Positions 41,062 through 50,033 of a stretch of 64,000 nt of DNA are shown piece by piece. Position 1 is the stretch's first letter; each line of letters starts with the position of its first letter. A program made the position numbers and the translations under genes. The notes under the pieces are model-generated. The model searched no databases. It was not told the origin of the DNA and was given only the letters and a program-made list of their open reading frames with translations. Location of the stretch: assembly GCA_016718565.1 (NCBI GenBank), contig JADKCZ010000018.1:459001-523000 (forward strand). The letters are read 5' to 3'. The stretch comes from Anaeromyxobacter sp. (GTDB taxonomy: Bacteria > Myxococcota > Myxococcia > Myxococcales > Anaeromyxobacteraceae).

Positions 41062-42009
41062 CTACTTCTTGACCGGCGCGCCGAGGCCGACGGTGTGGCC
41101 CTCGGCCTCCTTGAGGATGCCGTCGGCGCCCTTCCCGAGGAGCTCCTCGGCGAGCGCCACGCCGAGCGCCTGGGCCTCGGCCACCGGCCCCCGCCGCTCG
41201 CCGCGGATGATGCGGGCGCCGTCCAGCGAGGCCACCAGGGCGCGCAGCCAGACCTGGCCGCCGCTCACGATGGCGTGGCCGGCGATGGGCACCTGGCAGC
41301 CGCCCTCGATGCGGGCCAGGAAGCCACGCTCCGCCTCGATCTGGTGGCGGGTCGAGGCGTCGTCGAGCGCGGCCAGCCGCTGCAGGGTGATCGCGTCGGA
41401 GGCCCGGGCCTCCAGCGCCAGCGCCCCCTGCGCCACCGCCGGGAGCATCTCCTCCGGCGAGAACACCTGGGTGGCGTGGCCGTCGAGGCCGAGGCGGCGC
41501 AGGCCGGCGTAGGCCAGCACCACCGCGTCGAGCCCCTGGGAGGCCTTGTCGAGCCGGGTCTGCACGTTGCCGCGCACCACCTCGGTCTGGAGGTCCGGGC
41601 GCAGCGCCTTGAGCTGGGCCGAGCGGCGCAGCGACGAGGTGCCCACCCTGGCCCCCTTCGGCAGCTGGTCGAGCGTCTTCCACCTCGGCGAGCAGAGGGC
41701 GTCGCGGGGGTCCTCGCGCACCGGCACCGCGGCGATGGTCAGGCCGTCCGCCACGACGGCCGGCAGGTCCTTCATCGAGTGGACGGCGATCTCGGCCTCG
41801 CCGGAGATGAGGGCGTCCTCGATCTCCTTCACGAAGAGCCCCTTGCCGCCCACCTGGGACAGCGGGACCTCGAGGATGCGGTCGCCGCGGGTCATGAGCT
41901 CGCGCAGGACCACCTCGAGGCCGGGCTCCCGCTGCCGCAGCAGCCCGGCGACGTGGTTGGCCTGCCACAGGGCGAGCGGGCTGCGGCGGGTGGCGATGCG
42001 GACGGTCAC
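41062..42009 (-). CDS. hemC: Porphobilinogen deaminase (hydroxymethylbilane synthase)
   Basis: A 315-residue enzyme that assembles four porphobilinogens on a dipyrromethane cofactor. The cofactor Cys is Cys238 in ARIEGGCQVPIAGHA. The active-site Asp81 lies in AVHSMKDLPAV. VGTSSLRRSAQLKALRPDL and RGNVQTRLDK are also present. The GTG at 42009 overlaps the hemA stop by 4 bases (GTGA) and starts the family VRIATRRSPLALWQA. The longer upstream reading lies within hemA and is rejected. Confidence 0.96.
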   Translation of the reverse strand: MTVRIATRRSPLALWQANHVAGLLRQREPGLEVVLRELMTRGDRILEVPLSQVGGKGLFVKEIEDALISGEAEIAVHSMKDLPAVVADGLTIAAVPVREDPRDALCSPRWKTLDQLPKGARVGTSSLRRSAQLKALRPDLQTEVVRGNVQTRLDKASQGLDAVVLAYAGLRRLGLDGHATQVFSPEEMLPAVAQGALALEARASDAITLQRLAALDDASTRHQIEAERGFLARIEGGCQVPIAGHAIVSGGQVWLRALVASLDGARIIRGERRGPVAEAQALGVALAEELLGKGADGILKEAEGHTVGLGAPVKK

Positions 42010-43334
42010 TTGGTCTCCTCCGGGGTGGCGGCCTGGTGGGCCGGGCCGCGCCCGGCGTCGCGCCGGGCGCGCGGGGGCGCGGCTTGCTCCTCGAGTCCGA
42101 ACAGGGCGGCGGCGGCGCCGGGCAGCGCGCTGTCCCCCGAGGCGGCCGCCTCCTTGAGGCGGGAGGTCGGCCCGTGCAGGAGCTTGTTGACGATGGCCTG
42201 GGCCATCATCTCGACGCTGCGGCGCCCCTTCTCGTCCAGCCTGGCGCCCACCGAGGAGAGGGTGCGCTCGGCCTCGGCGCGCGCGATGCGCTCGGCGCGG
42301 CGGCGCAGCTCGGCCAGCACCGGCAGGGCGGCGCGGGTCTCGCGCTCGGCCGCGAAGGCCAGCACCTCGGCCTCCACGATGGCCTCGGCGCGGACCGCCT
42401 CGCCGCGCCGCGCCTCGTGGTTGGCCACCACCACCCGCTCCAGGTCGTCCACGTCGTAGGCGTAGACCTCGTCGAGGTCGGCGCAGGTCGGGTCGACGTT
42501 GCGGGGCACCGCCAGGTCGATGAGGCACAGGTTGCGGTGGCGGCGCAGCTTCATGGCGCGCTTCACCAGGTCCCGGGTCAGCACGTAGGTGGGCGCGCCG
42601 GTGGAGACGATCACCACGTCGGCCTCCACCAGCAGCGCCTCCAGCTGCTCCCAGGGGCGGAAGGTGCCGCCCACCTGGTCGGCCAGCGACTGGCCGCGCT
42701 CCGGCGAGCGGTTGGTGACCAGCACCGCGTCGGCGCCCAGCACCTTGAGCGCCTTGGCGGAGAGCGCCCCCATCTTGCCGGCGCCCACCAGCAGGATGGC
42801 CCGCCCCTCCAGGTTCTCGAAGATCTTGGCCACCAGGTCGACCGCCACCTGCGACATGGAGGTGGCGCCGCGCCCGATCTCGGTCTCGGTGCGGACCCGC
42901 TTGGCGGTGACGAAGGCGCGGTTGCACAGCCGCGACATGAAGCCGCCGGCCGCGCTGGCCGCGCTGGCCAGGCCGTAGGCCTCCTTCACCTGGCCCAGGA
43001 TCTGCTGCTCGCCCACCACCATGGAGTCGAGCGAGGAGGCCACCCGGAAGAGGTGGCGCACCGCCTCCGAGCCGCGCTTCACGTAGAGGTGGTCGGTGGC
43101 CTGCTCGGCCCGGCTGGTGAAGAAGTGGCGCGCCGGCCCCTCGCCGCTGGCCTGCACGAAGACCTCCACCCGGTTGCAGGTGGAGACCACGAAGGCCTCG
43201 GCCACGCCGTCCATCCGCTTCAGCTCGGCCAGCGCCGCCTTGAGGGCCTCGCCGGAGAGCGCCACCCGCTCGCGCACCTCGATGGGGGCGCTCTTGTGCG
43301 AGAGCCCCACCAGGAAGAGGTCCGGCAGGCTCAC
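42006..43334 (-). CDS. hemA: Glutamyl-tRNA reductase
   Basis: A 442-residue NADPH enzyme reducing glutamyl-tRNA to glutamate-1-semialdehyde, the first committed step of C5-pathway heme synthesis. Active-site Cys53 lies in VVSTCNRVEVF. GEQQILGQVKEAY, the Rossmann LLVGAGKMGALSAKAL and a C-terminal dimerisation helix bundle are present. The last 50 residues are an extra Ala/Pro/Arg tail. The GTG at 43334 overlaps the preceding stop by 4 bases. It commits this organism to the glutamate rather than the glycine/ALA-synthase route. Confidence 0.96.
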   Translation of the reverse strand: MSLPDLFLVGLSHKSAPIEVRERVALSGEALKAALAELKRMDGVAEAFVVSTCNRVEVFVQASGEGPARHFFTSRAEQATDHLYVKRGSEAVRHLFRVASSLDSMVVGEQQILGQVKEAYGLASAASAAGGFMSRLCNRAFVTAKRVRTETEIGRGATSMSQVAVDLVAKIFENLEGRAILLVGAGKMGALSAKALKVLGADAVLVTNRSPERGQSLADQVGGTFRPWEQLEALLVEADVVIVSTGAPTYVLTRDLVKRAMKLRRHRNLCLIDLAVPRNVDPTCADLDEVYAYDVDDLERVVVANHEARRGEAVRAEAIVEAEVLAFAAERETRAALPVLAELRRRAERIARAEAERTLSSVGARLDEKGRRSVEMMAQAIVNKLLHGPTSRLKEAAASGDSALPGAAAALFGLEEQAAPPRARRDAGRGPAHQAATPEETK

Positions 43335-44185
43335 GGTGCGGCCCCCGGCTGCGCCGGCGCGTAGGTGCCGGTGTGCAGGGTCACGCCCGGCACGGCCCGC
43401 AGGCTGATCATCGAGCCCAGCACCAGCGTGAAGCCCACCATGGTGAGGATGGCGTAGCGCCGCCCGTGCCAGCCGGCGTGGCGCAGCTGCACCATGGCGC
43501 CGTAGAGCAGCCAGACCACCAGGCTGGAGATCTGCTGGGGGTCCCAGGACCAGGCGCTCTTCCAGACGGCGCTGGCGGTCACCGCGCCGGTGAGCAGCGC
43601 CACCGTGAAGACCACGAAGCCCAGGCGCACCAGCCGCTGGGTCAGGTGGTCGAGCGAGCGGAGCGGCGGCAGGCGCGAGAAGAGCACGCCGAAGTTCTTG
43701 CCCTTCACCTCGCGCTCCTGCAGCAGGTACATGAGCGCCACCCCGAAGGCGATGGCGAAGAGCGCCACCCCCAGGCTGGCGGTCATGATGTGCAGGGTCA
43801 GGGTGGGGTGGCGCAGCGTGGCCGGGGCCACGCCGGGCGAGCCCCCCTCGCCGAAGAGCGTGGGCGTGAGCACCAGCAGCACCAGCGGGGTGATGAAGGC
43901 CCCCACCGTGGGCAGGTGGTAGAAGCGCTGCACCAGCAGGTAGGTGCCGGCGATGAGCCAGGCCATCAGCACGAAGCCGCCGCGCAGGGTGAACCACTCC
44001 AGCCCGCCGAACTCCTTGCAGGCCAGGCCGATGGCCACCATGTGGACCACGAAGGCGCCGGAGAGGAACCAGGCGCCCACCCGCGCCGCCGAGGCCAGGT
44101 GGGTGGGGCGGGCGAAGAACAAGATGTAGCCGATGGTGGCCACCACGTAGAGGCCGGCGGCGAAGCGAAGCAGTTCGAGGCTCAT
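43331..44185 (-). CDS. CcsA/HemX-type cytochrome c assembly membrane protein
   Basis: A 284-residue inner-membrane protein with about eight hydrophobic segments. It includes the tryptophan-rich heme-binding loop (VWKSAWSWDPQQISSLVVWL, about 209-228) of the CcsA/CcmC/HemX superfamily and conserved membrane His residues (HMVAIGL; HIMTASLGVAL). In hemA-linked position it corresponds to HemX, thought to affect heme or glutamyl-tRNA reductase levels. Alternatively it serves system II cytochrome c maturation. The start at 44185 is family-like. First gene of the coupled heme cluster. Confidence 0.88.
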   Translation of the reverse strand: MSLELLRFAAGLYVVATIGYILFFARPTHLASAARVGAWFLSGAFVVHMVAIGLACKEFGGLEWFTLRGGFVLMAWLIAGTYLLVQRFYHLPTVGAFITPLVLLVLTPTLFGEGGSPGVAPATLRHPTLTLHIMTASLGVALFAIAFGVALMYLLQEREVKGKNFGVLFSRLPPLRSLDHLTQRLVRLGFVVFTVALLTGAVTASAVWKSAWSWDPQQISSLVVWLLYGAMVQLRHAGWHGRRYAILTMVGFTLVLGSMISLRAVPGVTLHTGTYAPAQPGAAP

Positions 44186-44252
44186 GGTGCTTTCGTGGGT
44201 GCGGCCCCGGCCCGGGCGGCGGGCGCGGGGGGGTCGGTCTCTATATTGGGAG

Positions 44253-44873
44253 TCAGGAGAGGTTGTCGAGCAGGAACCGGGCCAGGGCCTCGGCCTCCTG
44301 CCGGCGCTCTTCCAGCTCCTTGGGGAGCGGCGCGGCGCCGTAGGGGCGCGGCGGGCCGGCGCGGGCCGGCGGGGGTGGTCCCGCGGCGCCGGCGGCGGGC
44401 GGGGCGGGCGGCCCACCGGGGCCGGACGGCTGGGCGGCCGCGGCCGGGGAGGTGGCCGGGGGCGCGGCGGCCTCCGGGGACGCGGCCGGGCGCGGCCGCC
44501 CGGGCTCGGCCCTGGCCGCCGCGGCGGCCTGCAGCGCGCTCATCTCGGCCAGGAACCCGGGCTCGACCTCGTAGCCCGCGTCGCCGAGCAGCACCGAGGC
44601 GTCCACCACCTCGGCGCCCAGCTCGCGCAGCTGCGCCACCGACTTCACCTTGCGGAGCAGCTGGTGCGGGTCGGCCTCGGCCCCGATCAGCTTGAGGAAC
44701 CGGACCGCCGGATCGAGGGCGTAGCTGCGCCCGCGACCCTCGCCGGCCAGCAGCGTCATGACGTTGCCGACGAAGTCGATCTTGCCCTGCTCGGCCCAGG
44801 AGTCGAGCATCGCCTGGGTGACGAAGAGGAGGCCTGCCATCGCGTCCGTCGAGTCCTTTGCCTGGGGCGCCAA
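44253..44873 (-). CDS. Proline-rich protein of unknown function
   Basis: A 206-residue protein. Residues 12-120 look folded and helical (MAGLLFVTQAMLDSWAEQG, MTLLAGEGRGRSYALDPAVR, LLRKVKSVAQLRELGAEVVD). Residues about 120-175 are a Pro/Ala/Gly-rich linker. A charged C-terminal helix (KELEERRQEAEALARFLLDN) follows. No signal or membrane segment. A second start at 44840 would remove 11 residues. It is upstream of the ccsA-like gene (67-base gap) and divergent from trxA. Unknown. Confidence 0.65.
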   Translation of the reverse strand: MAPQAKDSTDAMAGLLFVTQAMLDSWAEQGKIDFVGNVMTLLAGEGRGRSYALDPAVRFLKLIGAEADPHQLLRKVKSVAQLRELGAEVVDASVLLGDAGYEVEPGFLAEMSALQAAAAARAEPGRPRPAASPEAAAPPATSPAAAAQPSGPGGPPAPPAAGAAGPPPPARAGPPRPYGAAPLPKELEERRQEAEALARFLLDNLS

Positions 44874-44978
44874 GTGCCCGTGGAGCGTGGAAAATTAGCA
44901 CGCCGCCACCGCCGCTTGCCAGCGCGGTCCGGGGCGCATAAGAAGAGCCTCCCACCGCCTTCCAGGCAAGGAGCACCC

Positions 44979-45308
44979 ATGGCCTCCAGCGACGTCGTCA
45001 CCCTGCAGGACTCCACCTTCGACGCCGAGGTCAAGCAGAGCGACGTGCCGGTGCTGGTGGACTTCTGGGCGGTCTGGTGCGGCCCCTGCAAGGCCATCGC
45101 CCCGGCCGTCGAGGACATCGCCCGCCGCTACAAGGGCAAGCTCAAGGTCTGCAAGATGGACGTGGACGAGCACCAGGCGGTGCCGCAGGCGTTCGGCATC
45201 CGCTCCATCCCCACCCTGCTCATCTTCAAGGGCGGCCAGGTGGTCGGCACGGTGGTGGGCGCCGACAAGGGCAAGCTCGAGGAGGCCGTCAAGAAGGTCA
45301 CCGCCTAG
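44979..45308 (+). CDS. trxA: Thioredoxin
   Basis: A 109-residue classical thioredoxin, the general cytoplasmic disulfide reductant. The redox site is WCGPC with Cys34 and Cys37, followed by the cis-Pro in SIPTLLIFKGG (about 75). Length and folds are standard. AAGGAG sits 6 bases before the ATG. A single-gene unit, divergent from the proline-rich gene, and closed by the hairpin at 45338-45367. Confidence 0.97.
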   Translation: MASSDVVTLQDSTFDAEVKQSDVPVLVDFWAVWCGPCKAIAPAVEDIARRYKGKLKVCKMDVDEHQAVPQAFGIRSIPTLLIFKGGQVVGTVVGADKGKLEEAVKKVTA

Positions 45309-45337
45309 CCGGGCCGCCCGCCACCCCCTCGCCACCT

Positions 45338-45367
45338 CGCGCCGCGCGTGTGTCCCCGCGCGGCGCG
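45338..45367. terminator. Bidirectional terminator between trxA and rodA
   Basis: A perfect 11-bp stem (45338-45348 with 45357-45367) and 8-base loop lie in the 74-base gap between two convergent genes. The stem ends 30 bases past the trxA stop and 16 bases before the rodA stop. No U-tract, but the position suits a shared terminator. Confidence 0.6.
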
Positions 45368-45382
45368 GCGCGTCCCGGGGCG

Positions 45383-46504
45383 TCAGTTGACGAAGCGGCG
45401 CATCCCGACGTTGGCCAGCAGGCCGATGCCGGCGAAGATGGCCAGCACCGAGGACCCGCCGTAGCTCATGAGCGGCAGGGTCACCCCCACCACCGGCAGC
45501 ACGGCGGTGACCATCCCGATGTTGACCACCGTCTGCCAGAACAGCATGGCGCTCACCCCCACCGCCAGGAAGTGGCCGAAGTGGTCGCGGGCGTTGCCGG
45601 CGATGTCCACCGCCACCGTCACCAGGGCGAAGTAGAGCGCCAGCAGGAGCAGGCAGCCGAAGAAGCCGTGCTCCTCGGCCCACACCGAGAAGATGAAGTC
45701 GGTGTGCTGCTCCGGCAGGAACGACAGGTAGCTCTGCGTCCCCTGGCCCCAGCCCTTGCCGATGGCCTGCCCGGAGCCCACCGCGATCTTCGACTGCATG
45801 GCGTGGTAGCCGGCCCCCAGCGCGTCGCCCTCCGGGTTGAGGAAGGTCTCGACCCGCTTCTTCTGGTAGGGCTTGAGGTGCGGGTAGCCGAAGCTGGCCG
45901 CCAGCACCGCCACCCCGGCCAGCACCGCCAGGGTGCGCCAGCGCACCCGGGCGAAGAGCAGCATGGTGCCGCCGATGGCCACCACCACCAGCGCCGTCCC
46001 CAGGTCGGGCTGCTTCAGGATGAGCAGCGCCGGCAGCAGCGTGATGAGCCCGGGGATGGCGATGCCCATGAGGCCGAGCGGCCCCTTGCGGCGGGCCGAG
46101 TCCCAGTGGAACCAGCTGGCCAGCGCCATGATGACGGCGATCTTGGCCAGCTCGGAGGGCTGGCCGAGGTTGACGCTCCCCACGCCGATCCAGCGGCGCG
46201 CTCCCATGACGGTGCGGCCCACCACGAAGACCGCCCCCAGCAGCCCCACCACCAGGCCGTAGAAGACCCAGGCCAGGCGCCGGTAGGAGCGGTAGTCGAA
46301 CAGCGTGATGGCCGCCGCCAGCACCACCCCGGCGCCCATCCAGGCGGACTGGGCGATCCAGACCGGCGCGTGGGCGCTGCGCGAGGCGGAGGCCAGGTTC
46401 CAGATGCCGATGGCCCCGATGGCCAGCGTCAGCCCGGCCACCGGCCAGGGGAAGTGGACGAAGGTGCGGCGCGGCGCCGAGGAGGCCAGCGAGACCTCAG
46501 CCAT
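45383..46504 (-). CDS. rodA: Rod-shape SEDS glycosyltransferase RodA
   Basis: A 373-residue SEDS-family polytopic membrane protein that polymerises lipid II for lateral wall growth. Characteristic segments: RRWIGVGSVNLGQPSELAKI (about 98-117), LLILKQPDLGTALVVV, GKGWGQGTQSYLSFLPEQHTDFIF and the C-terminal PLMSYGGSSVLAIFAGIGLL. It overlaps the PBP2 gene by 8 bases, forming the RodA-PBP2 synthase pair. Last gene in the mre operon. Confidence 0.95.
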   Translation of the reverse strand: MAEVSLASSAPRRTFVHFPWPVAGLTLAIGAIGIWNLASASRSAHAPVWIAQSAWMGAGVVLAAAITLFDYRSYRRLAWVFYGLVVGLLGAVFVVGRTVMGARRWIGVGSVNLGQPSELAKIAVIMALASWFHWDSARRKGPLGLMGIAIPGLITLLPALLILKQPDLGTALVVVAIGGTMLLFARVRWRTLAVLAGVAVLAASFGYPHLKPYQKKRVETFLNPEGDALGAGYHAMQSKIAVGSGQAIGKGWGQGTQSYLSFLPEQHTDFIFSVWAEEHGFFGCLLLLALYFALVTVAVDIAGNARDHFGHFLAVGVSAMLFWQTVVNIGMVTAVLPVVGVTLPLMSYGGSSVLAIFAGIGLLANVGMRRFVN

Positions 46505-48527
46505 GCCGGCCTCCCGTGGCCAGGGCGGCGGGCCGGGCGCCCAGGGAGGGGCGGTCGGCCCGGCCGGGCGGCGCGGCGCGCGGCGGGGTCGAGGGTGGCG
46601 GGGGCGGCGCGCGGCCCGAGGCCCCGGCCCGCTCGGCCGCGTCCTGCGCCTTGAGCTCGAAGAAGGCCTTGATGAGGGCGCCGGCGGTGGGCGCCGCGTT
46701 GGACGCGCCGAAGCCGGAGTGCTCGTTGAGCACCACCACCACGATCTCCGGGTCGTCGGCCGGGGCGAAGGCCGCGAACCAGGCGTGGTCCCGCTGGAAG
46801 TAGCCCACCTGCGAGGCCTTGAGGCGGGTGGCGCCCAGCTTGACCACCTGCGCCGTGCCGGTCTTGCCGGCCATGAGGTAGTCCTGGCTGCGCTGCGCGT
46901 AGCCGGTGCCGTACGGCTCGTTGACGGCCGCCAGCAGCCCCTTCATCACCGCCTGCCGCGTCGAGGGCTTCAGGTCCACCCGGCCGCGCTCCTCCGGCGC
47001 GAACTCCCGGACCACCCGCCCCTCCGGGTCCTCGATGCGCAGCACCACCTGCGGCCTCCACAGGACGCCGGTGGCCAGCGCCCCGTAGAACACCACCTGC
47101 TGCATGGGGGTGACGTTCACGTCGCCCTGCCCGATCGAGAGGTTGACCGCCATGCCCCGCTGGTAGCCGCCGGGGACGCGCGCGTCGTGCCAGGCGACGT
47201 CGGGGATGGTCCCCGGCACCTCGCCGGCCACGTCGAAGCCGGTGGGCGCGCCCAGCCCGAGCCGCTTGCCCCACCTGGCGATCAGGTCGGCGCCCAGCTG
47301 CGCGCCGGCCTGGTAGAAGAAGACGTCGCAGCTGGCCCCCAGCGCGTGGGTGAAGTCCACCGCGCCGTGGCCCGACTCCTTGTCGCAGCGCCAGCGGGCC
47401 GCGCCCATGCGGAAGTACCCCGGGCAGCTCACCTGGGTCTCGGGCCGGAAGAGCCCCTCCTCCAGCGCCGCGATGGCGGTCACCGCCTTGAAGGTCGAGC
47501 CCGGGTGGTAGTGCTGCTGGATGGCGCGGAACAGCTCCGGCTGCAGCGGGTCGTCGTGGATGCGGCTCAGCTCGGCCCCGGAGATGCGGCCCGACATCTT
47601 GTTGGGGTCGGGGGCCGGCCGGTCCACCAGCGCCAGCAGGAACCCGGTCTTGGCCTCCATGGCCAGCACCACGCCGGCGGTGGCCGGGAAGGCCTTCTCG
47701 GCCAGCTCCTGCAGGCGCCAGTCGAGCGACAGCACCAGGTTGTTGCCCGGCCGCGCCGGCACCAGCCGGTGGTCCTCGGCGATGAGATCGCCCTCCTTCT
47801 CGCGCCCCTTGGCGTCCACCGCGATGCGGCGCTTGCCGTCGACGCCGCGCAGCTCGCGCTCCCAGCGGCGCTCCAGGCCGCGCCGCCCGGTGTAGTCGCC
47901 CAGCAGGTAGGCGCCCTGCGGGCTGGCCGACCGCGCCAGCTCCTCGTTGAGCCGCTTCTGCTCCTCCGGCCCGACCTCGTTCATGTAGCCGATGAGGTGG
48001 CCGCCCAGCGGGCCGAAGCGGTAGTTGCGGTGGGGCGTCGGCAGGACGTCGACGCCCGGCAGGTCCATGCCGCCGGCCTCCAGCACGTCGAGCTCCTCGC
48101 GCCGCACGTCCACCGCCAGCGTGAAGGGGCGGAAGCGCTCCAGCTTGCGGGCCGCGGCCAGCTGGGCCCGGGCCCGCTGCTCGCCCTCGGGCGGCAGGGC
48201 CAGCAGCGCCGCCAGCCGCGAGACGATCTCGTCGCACTGCTTGCCGCAGAAGTAGGGCGTCAGGGTGACGTCGTAGCTGGGGCGGGAGTCCACCAGCACC
48301 TTGCTGCGCCGGTCCAGCACCTGGCCGCGGTCGGCCGGCACCCGCAGCTCCTTGACGAAGTTCTCGTCGGCCTTCTCCTTGTACTCGTCGCCGCGCAGCA
48401 CCTGGAGCTGGTAGAGCCGCCCCAGCAGGATCAGGAAGGCGACCACCACCACGGCGGTGGCCCAGAGGGCGCGCGGCTTGAACTCGCGCTGGGTGGCGCC
48501 GGGGCCGGCTGAGGGGAGGAACGACAT
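46497..48527 (-). CDS. mrdA: Penicillin-binding protein 2 (class B transpeptidase)
   Basis: A 676-residue inner-membrane-anchored transpeptidase partner of RodA. One N-terminal TM (about 24-40) is followed by the dimerisation domain with RGQVLDRRSKVLVDSRPSY. The transpeptidase motifs come next: SxxK in YHPGSTFKAVT, SxN-like GASCDVFFYQ, and KTG in MAGKTGTAQVV. The last 60 residues form a Pro/Ala/Arg-rich tail. Note SCD in place of SxN, as in some PBP2 relatives. Located between mreD and rodA. Confidence 0.94.
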   Translation of the reverse strand: MSFLPSAGPGATQREFKPRALWATAVVVVAFLILLGRLYQLQVLRGDEYKEKADENFVKELRVPADRGQVLDRRSKVLVDSRPSYDVTLTPYFCGKQCDEIVSRLAALLALPPEGEQRARAQLAAARKLERFRPFTLAVDVRREELDVLEAGGMDLPGVDVLPTPHRNYRFGPLGGHLIGYMNEVGPEEQKRLNEELARSASPQGAYLLGDYTGRRGLERRWERELRGVDGKRRIAVDAKGREKEGDLIAEDHRLVPARPGNNLVLSLDWRLQELAEKAFPATAGVVLAMEAKTGFLLALVDRPAPDPNKMSGRISGAELSRIHDDPLQPELFRAIQQHYHPGSTFKAVTAIAALEEGLFRPETQVSCPGYFRMGAARWRCDKESGHGAVDFTHALGASCDVFFYQAGAQLGADLIARWGKRLGLGAPTGFDVAGEVPGTIPDVAWHDARVPGGYQRGMAVNLSIGQGDVNVTPMQQVVFYGALATGVLWRPQVVLRIEDPEGRVVREFAPEERGRVDLKPSTRQAVMKGLLAAVNEPYGTGYAQRSQDYLMAGKTGTAQVVKLGATRLKASQVGYFQRDHAWFAAFAPADDPEIVVVVLNEHSGFGASNAAPTAGALIKAFFELKAQDAAERAGASGRAPPPPPSTPPRAAPPGRADRPSLGARPAALATGGRHG

Positions 48528-48533
48528 GCCGGG

Positions 48534-49043
48534 TCACCCGATGAGATCGGGCTCCTCCTCGCCGAGCAGGGCGTCGAGCCGCCGGAAGGCGCGCTGCAGC
48601 AGGGGCGCCAGCAGGCCGGTGAGCGCGGCCTCGACCAGCAGGCGCGGCAGGAGCCCCCAGCCCGGCTGCGACTCCGGCGGCGCCGCCGCCCGGAGCAGCG
48701 CCAGCGCGCCGACCGACAGCCCCAGCGCGGCGCCGCCCGAGAGCAGGGCGAAGCCGAGCCGGCCGCGCACGTCCACGCCGGCCCCCACCAGGCGCACCAC
48801 CAGGAACACCGCCACGGCCAGGGAGGTGAGCAGGCCCCGGGGCGTGCCGGCCGTGAGGTCCAGCACGTAGCCCACGCCGGCGGCGCCCACCGCGCCGTCC
48901 ACGTTGCCGGCGCCCAGCGCCAGGTGCACCAGCGCCGGCGCCAGCAGGCAGACGGTGACCGCCCCGCCGCCCAGGTGGCGCGTCAGGGCCGCCTGGACGG
49001 TGGCCAGCAGGAGCGCCAGCAGCAGGTGCGCCAGCGGCCTCAC
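48534..49043 (-). CDS. mreD: Rod-shape protein MreD
   Basis: A 169-residue membrane protein with five to six hydrophobic segments, starting at a GTG that overlaps the mreC stop by 4 bases. Little sequence signature exists in MreD. The pattern GYVLDLTAGTPRGLLTSLAVAVF, the PLLQRAFRRLDALL end and above all the position between mreC and PBP2 support the call. It links the MreB cytoskeleton to the RodA-PBP2 synthase. Confidence 0.88.
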   Translation of the reverse strand: MRPLAHLLLALLLATVQAALTRHLGGGAVTVCLLAPALVHLALGAGNVDGAVGAAGVGYVLDLTAGTPRGLLTSLAVAVFLVVRLVGAGVDVRGRLGFALLSGGAALGLSVGALALLRAAAPPESQPGWGLLPRLLVEAALTGLLAPLLQRAFRRLDALLGEEEPDLIG

Positions 49044-49912
49044 GGCAGGGCCCCCGGCAGCGCGGCGGCCGGCAGCAGGTCGCGCGCGCCGGAGGTGATC
49101 ACCAGCACCTCCTCCAGGCGGGTGGGGTCCACCGCCGGCAGCACCGAGCCCTCCAGGAAGAGCCCGCCCTGGGTGGACCGCACCAGCCGGGTGGCGCGCC
49201 CCACCGGCAGGCCGGCCGGGAAGACCGCGTCGGTGCCGGAGGTGACCAGCAGGTCGCCCTCGATGACGTCCTCGCTGCGCAGGGCGTAGTCCAGGCGGCC
49301 CAGGTCGGGCCGGCCCAGGCCACGCACGTTGGCGCGCGCCCGGGTGCGCTCGACGCGGACCGCGATGGAGCTGTTGCGGTCCACCGCCAGCAGCACGTCG
49401 GCGCTCCCGCCGGCGGTGGCGTGCACCCGCCCCACCACCCCGTCGGCCACCACCACCGGCATGCCGCGGGCCAGGCCCGCGTCGGCCCCCTTGTCGAGGG
49501 TGATGAGCTGCAGGCCGGCCGGCGCCATCCGCACCCCGATGACCCGGGCGCCCAGGTAGCTGCGCGGCGGCTCGGCCTCGGCCAGCGACAGGAGCCGGCG
49601 CAGCCGGTCGTTCTCGGCCTTCTCCTGCAGCAGCGCCTGGCGCTCCAGGGTGAGCTGCCGGTTCTCGCGGGTCAGCGCGGCGGCCCGCTCGTGGGCCCCG
49701 CGCAGGGCCAGGTACCCGCTCCAGGCGTCGAGCGTGCCGGTCACGGCGGCGGCCACCACCTTCTCGAGCGGCGCGGTGACCGCCAGCAGCAGCTGGTCGA
49801 CGCGCGACCGCTCGCCCGGGCGCGCGGCGTGGGCGAAGAAGACGGCCAGTGGGAAGAGCAGCAGCACGGCGACCAGGATGAGCTCGCGGTACCGCCTGAG
49901 GAGGGCCAGCAC
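49040..49912 (-). CDS. mreC: Rod-shape protein MreC
   Basis: A 290-residue bitopic periplasmic protein. Residues about 9-28 are the membrane anchor (YRELILVAVLLLFPLAVFFA). A coiled-coil follows (about 55-105, LTRENRQLTLERQALLQEK), then the beta-domain with LGARVIGVRMAPAGLQLITLD, DGVVGRVHATAGGSADVLL and GLFLEGSVLPAVDPTRLEEV. It organises PBP2 in lateral growth. mreB, which usually precedes mreC, is not here: the upstream neighbour is the divergent PpiD-like gene. This makes mreC first in the operon. Confidence 0.94.
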   Translation of the reverse strand: MLALLRRYRELILVAVLLLFPLAVFFAHAARPGERSRVDQLLLAVTAPLEKVVAAAVTGTLDAWSGYLALRGAHERAAALTRENRQLTLERQALLQEKAENDRLRRLLSLAEAEPPRSYLGARVIGVRMAPAGLQLITLDKGADAGLARGMPVVVADGVVGRVHATAGGSADVLLAVDRNSSIAVRVERTRARANVRGLGRPDLGRLDYALRSEDVIEGDLLVTSGTDAVFPAGLPVGRATRLVRSTQGGLFLEGSVLPAVDPTRLEEVLVITSGARDLLPAAALPGALP

Positions 49913-50033
49913 GGGTACTCCAGCGGGGGCAAAATCCCTTGCATTTTAGCGACTCTTCGCTACCTTGTTCAACCTCTTGGCGCCCCCCGGCGCCAGATTT
50001 CCTTTTCACCCTGCCACAGGAGTCGAAGGGCCC

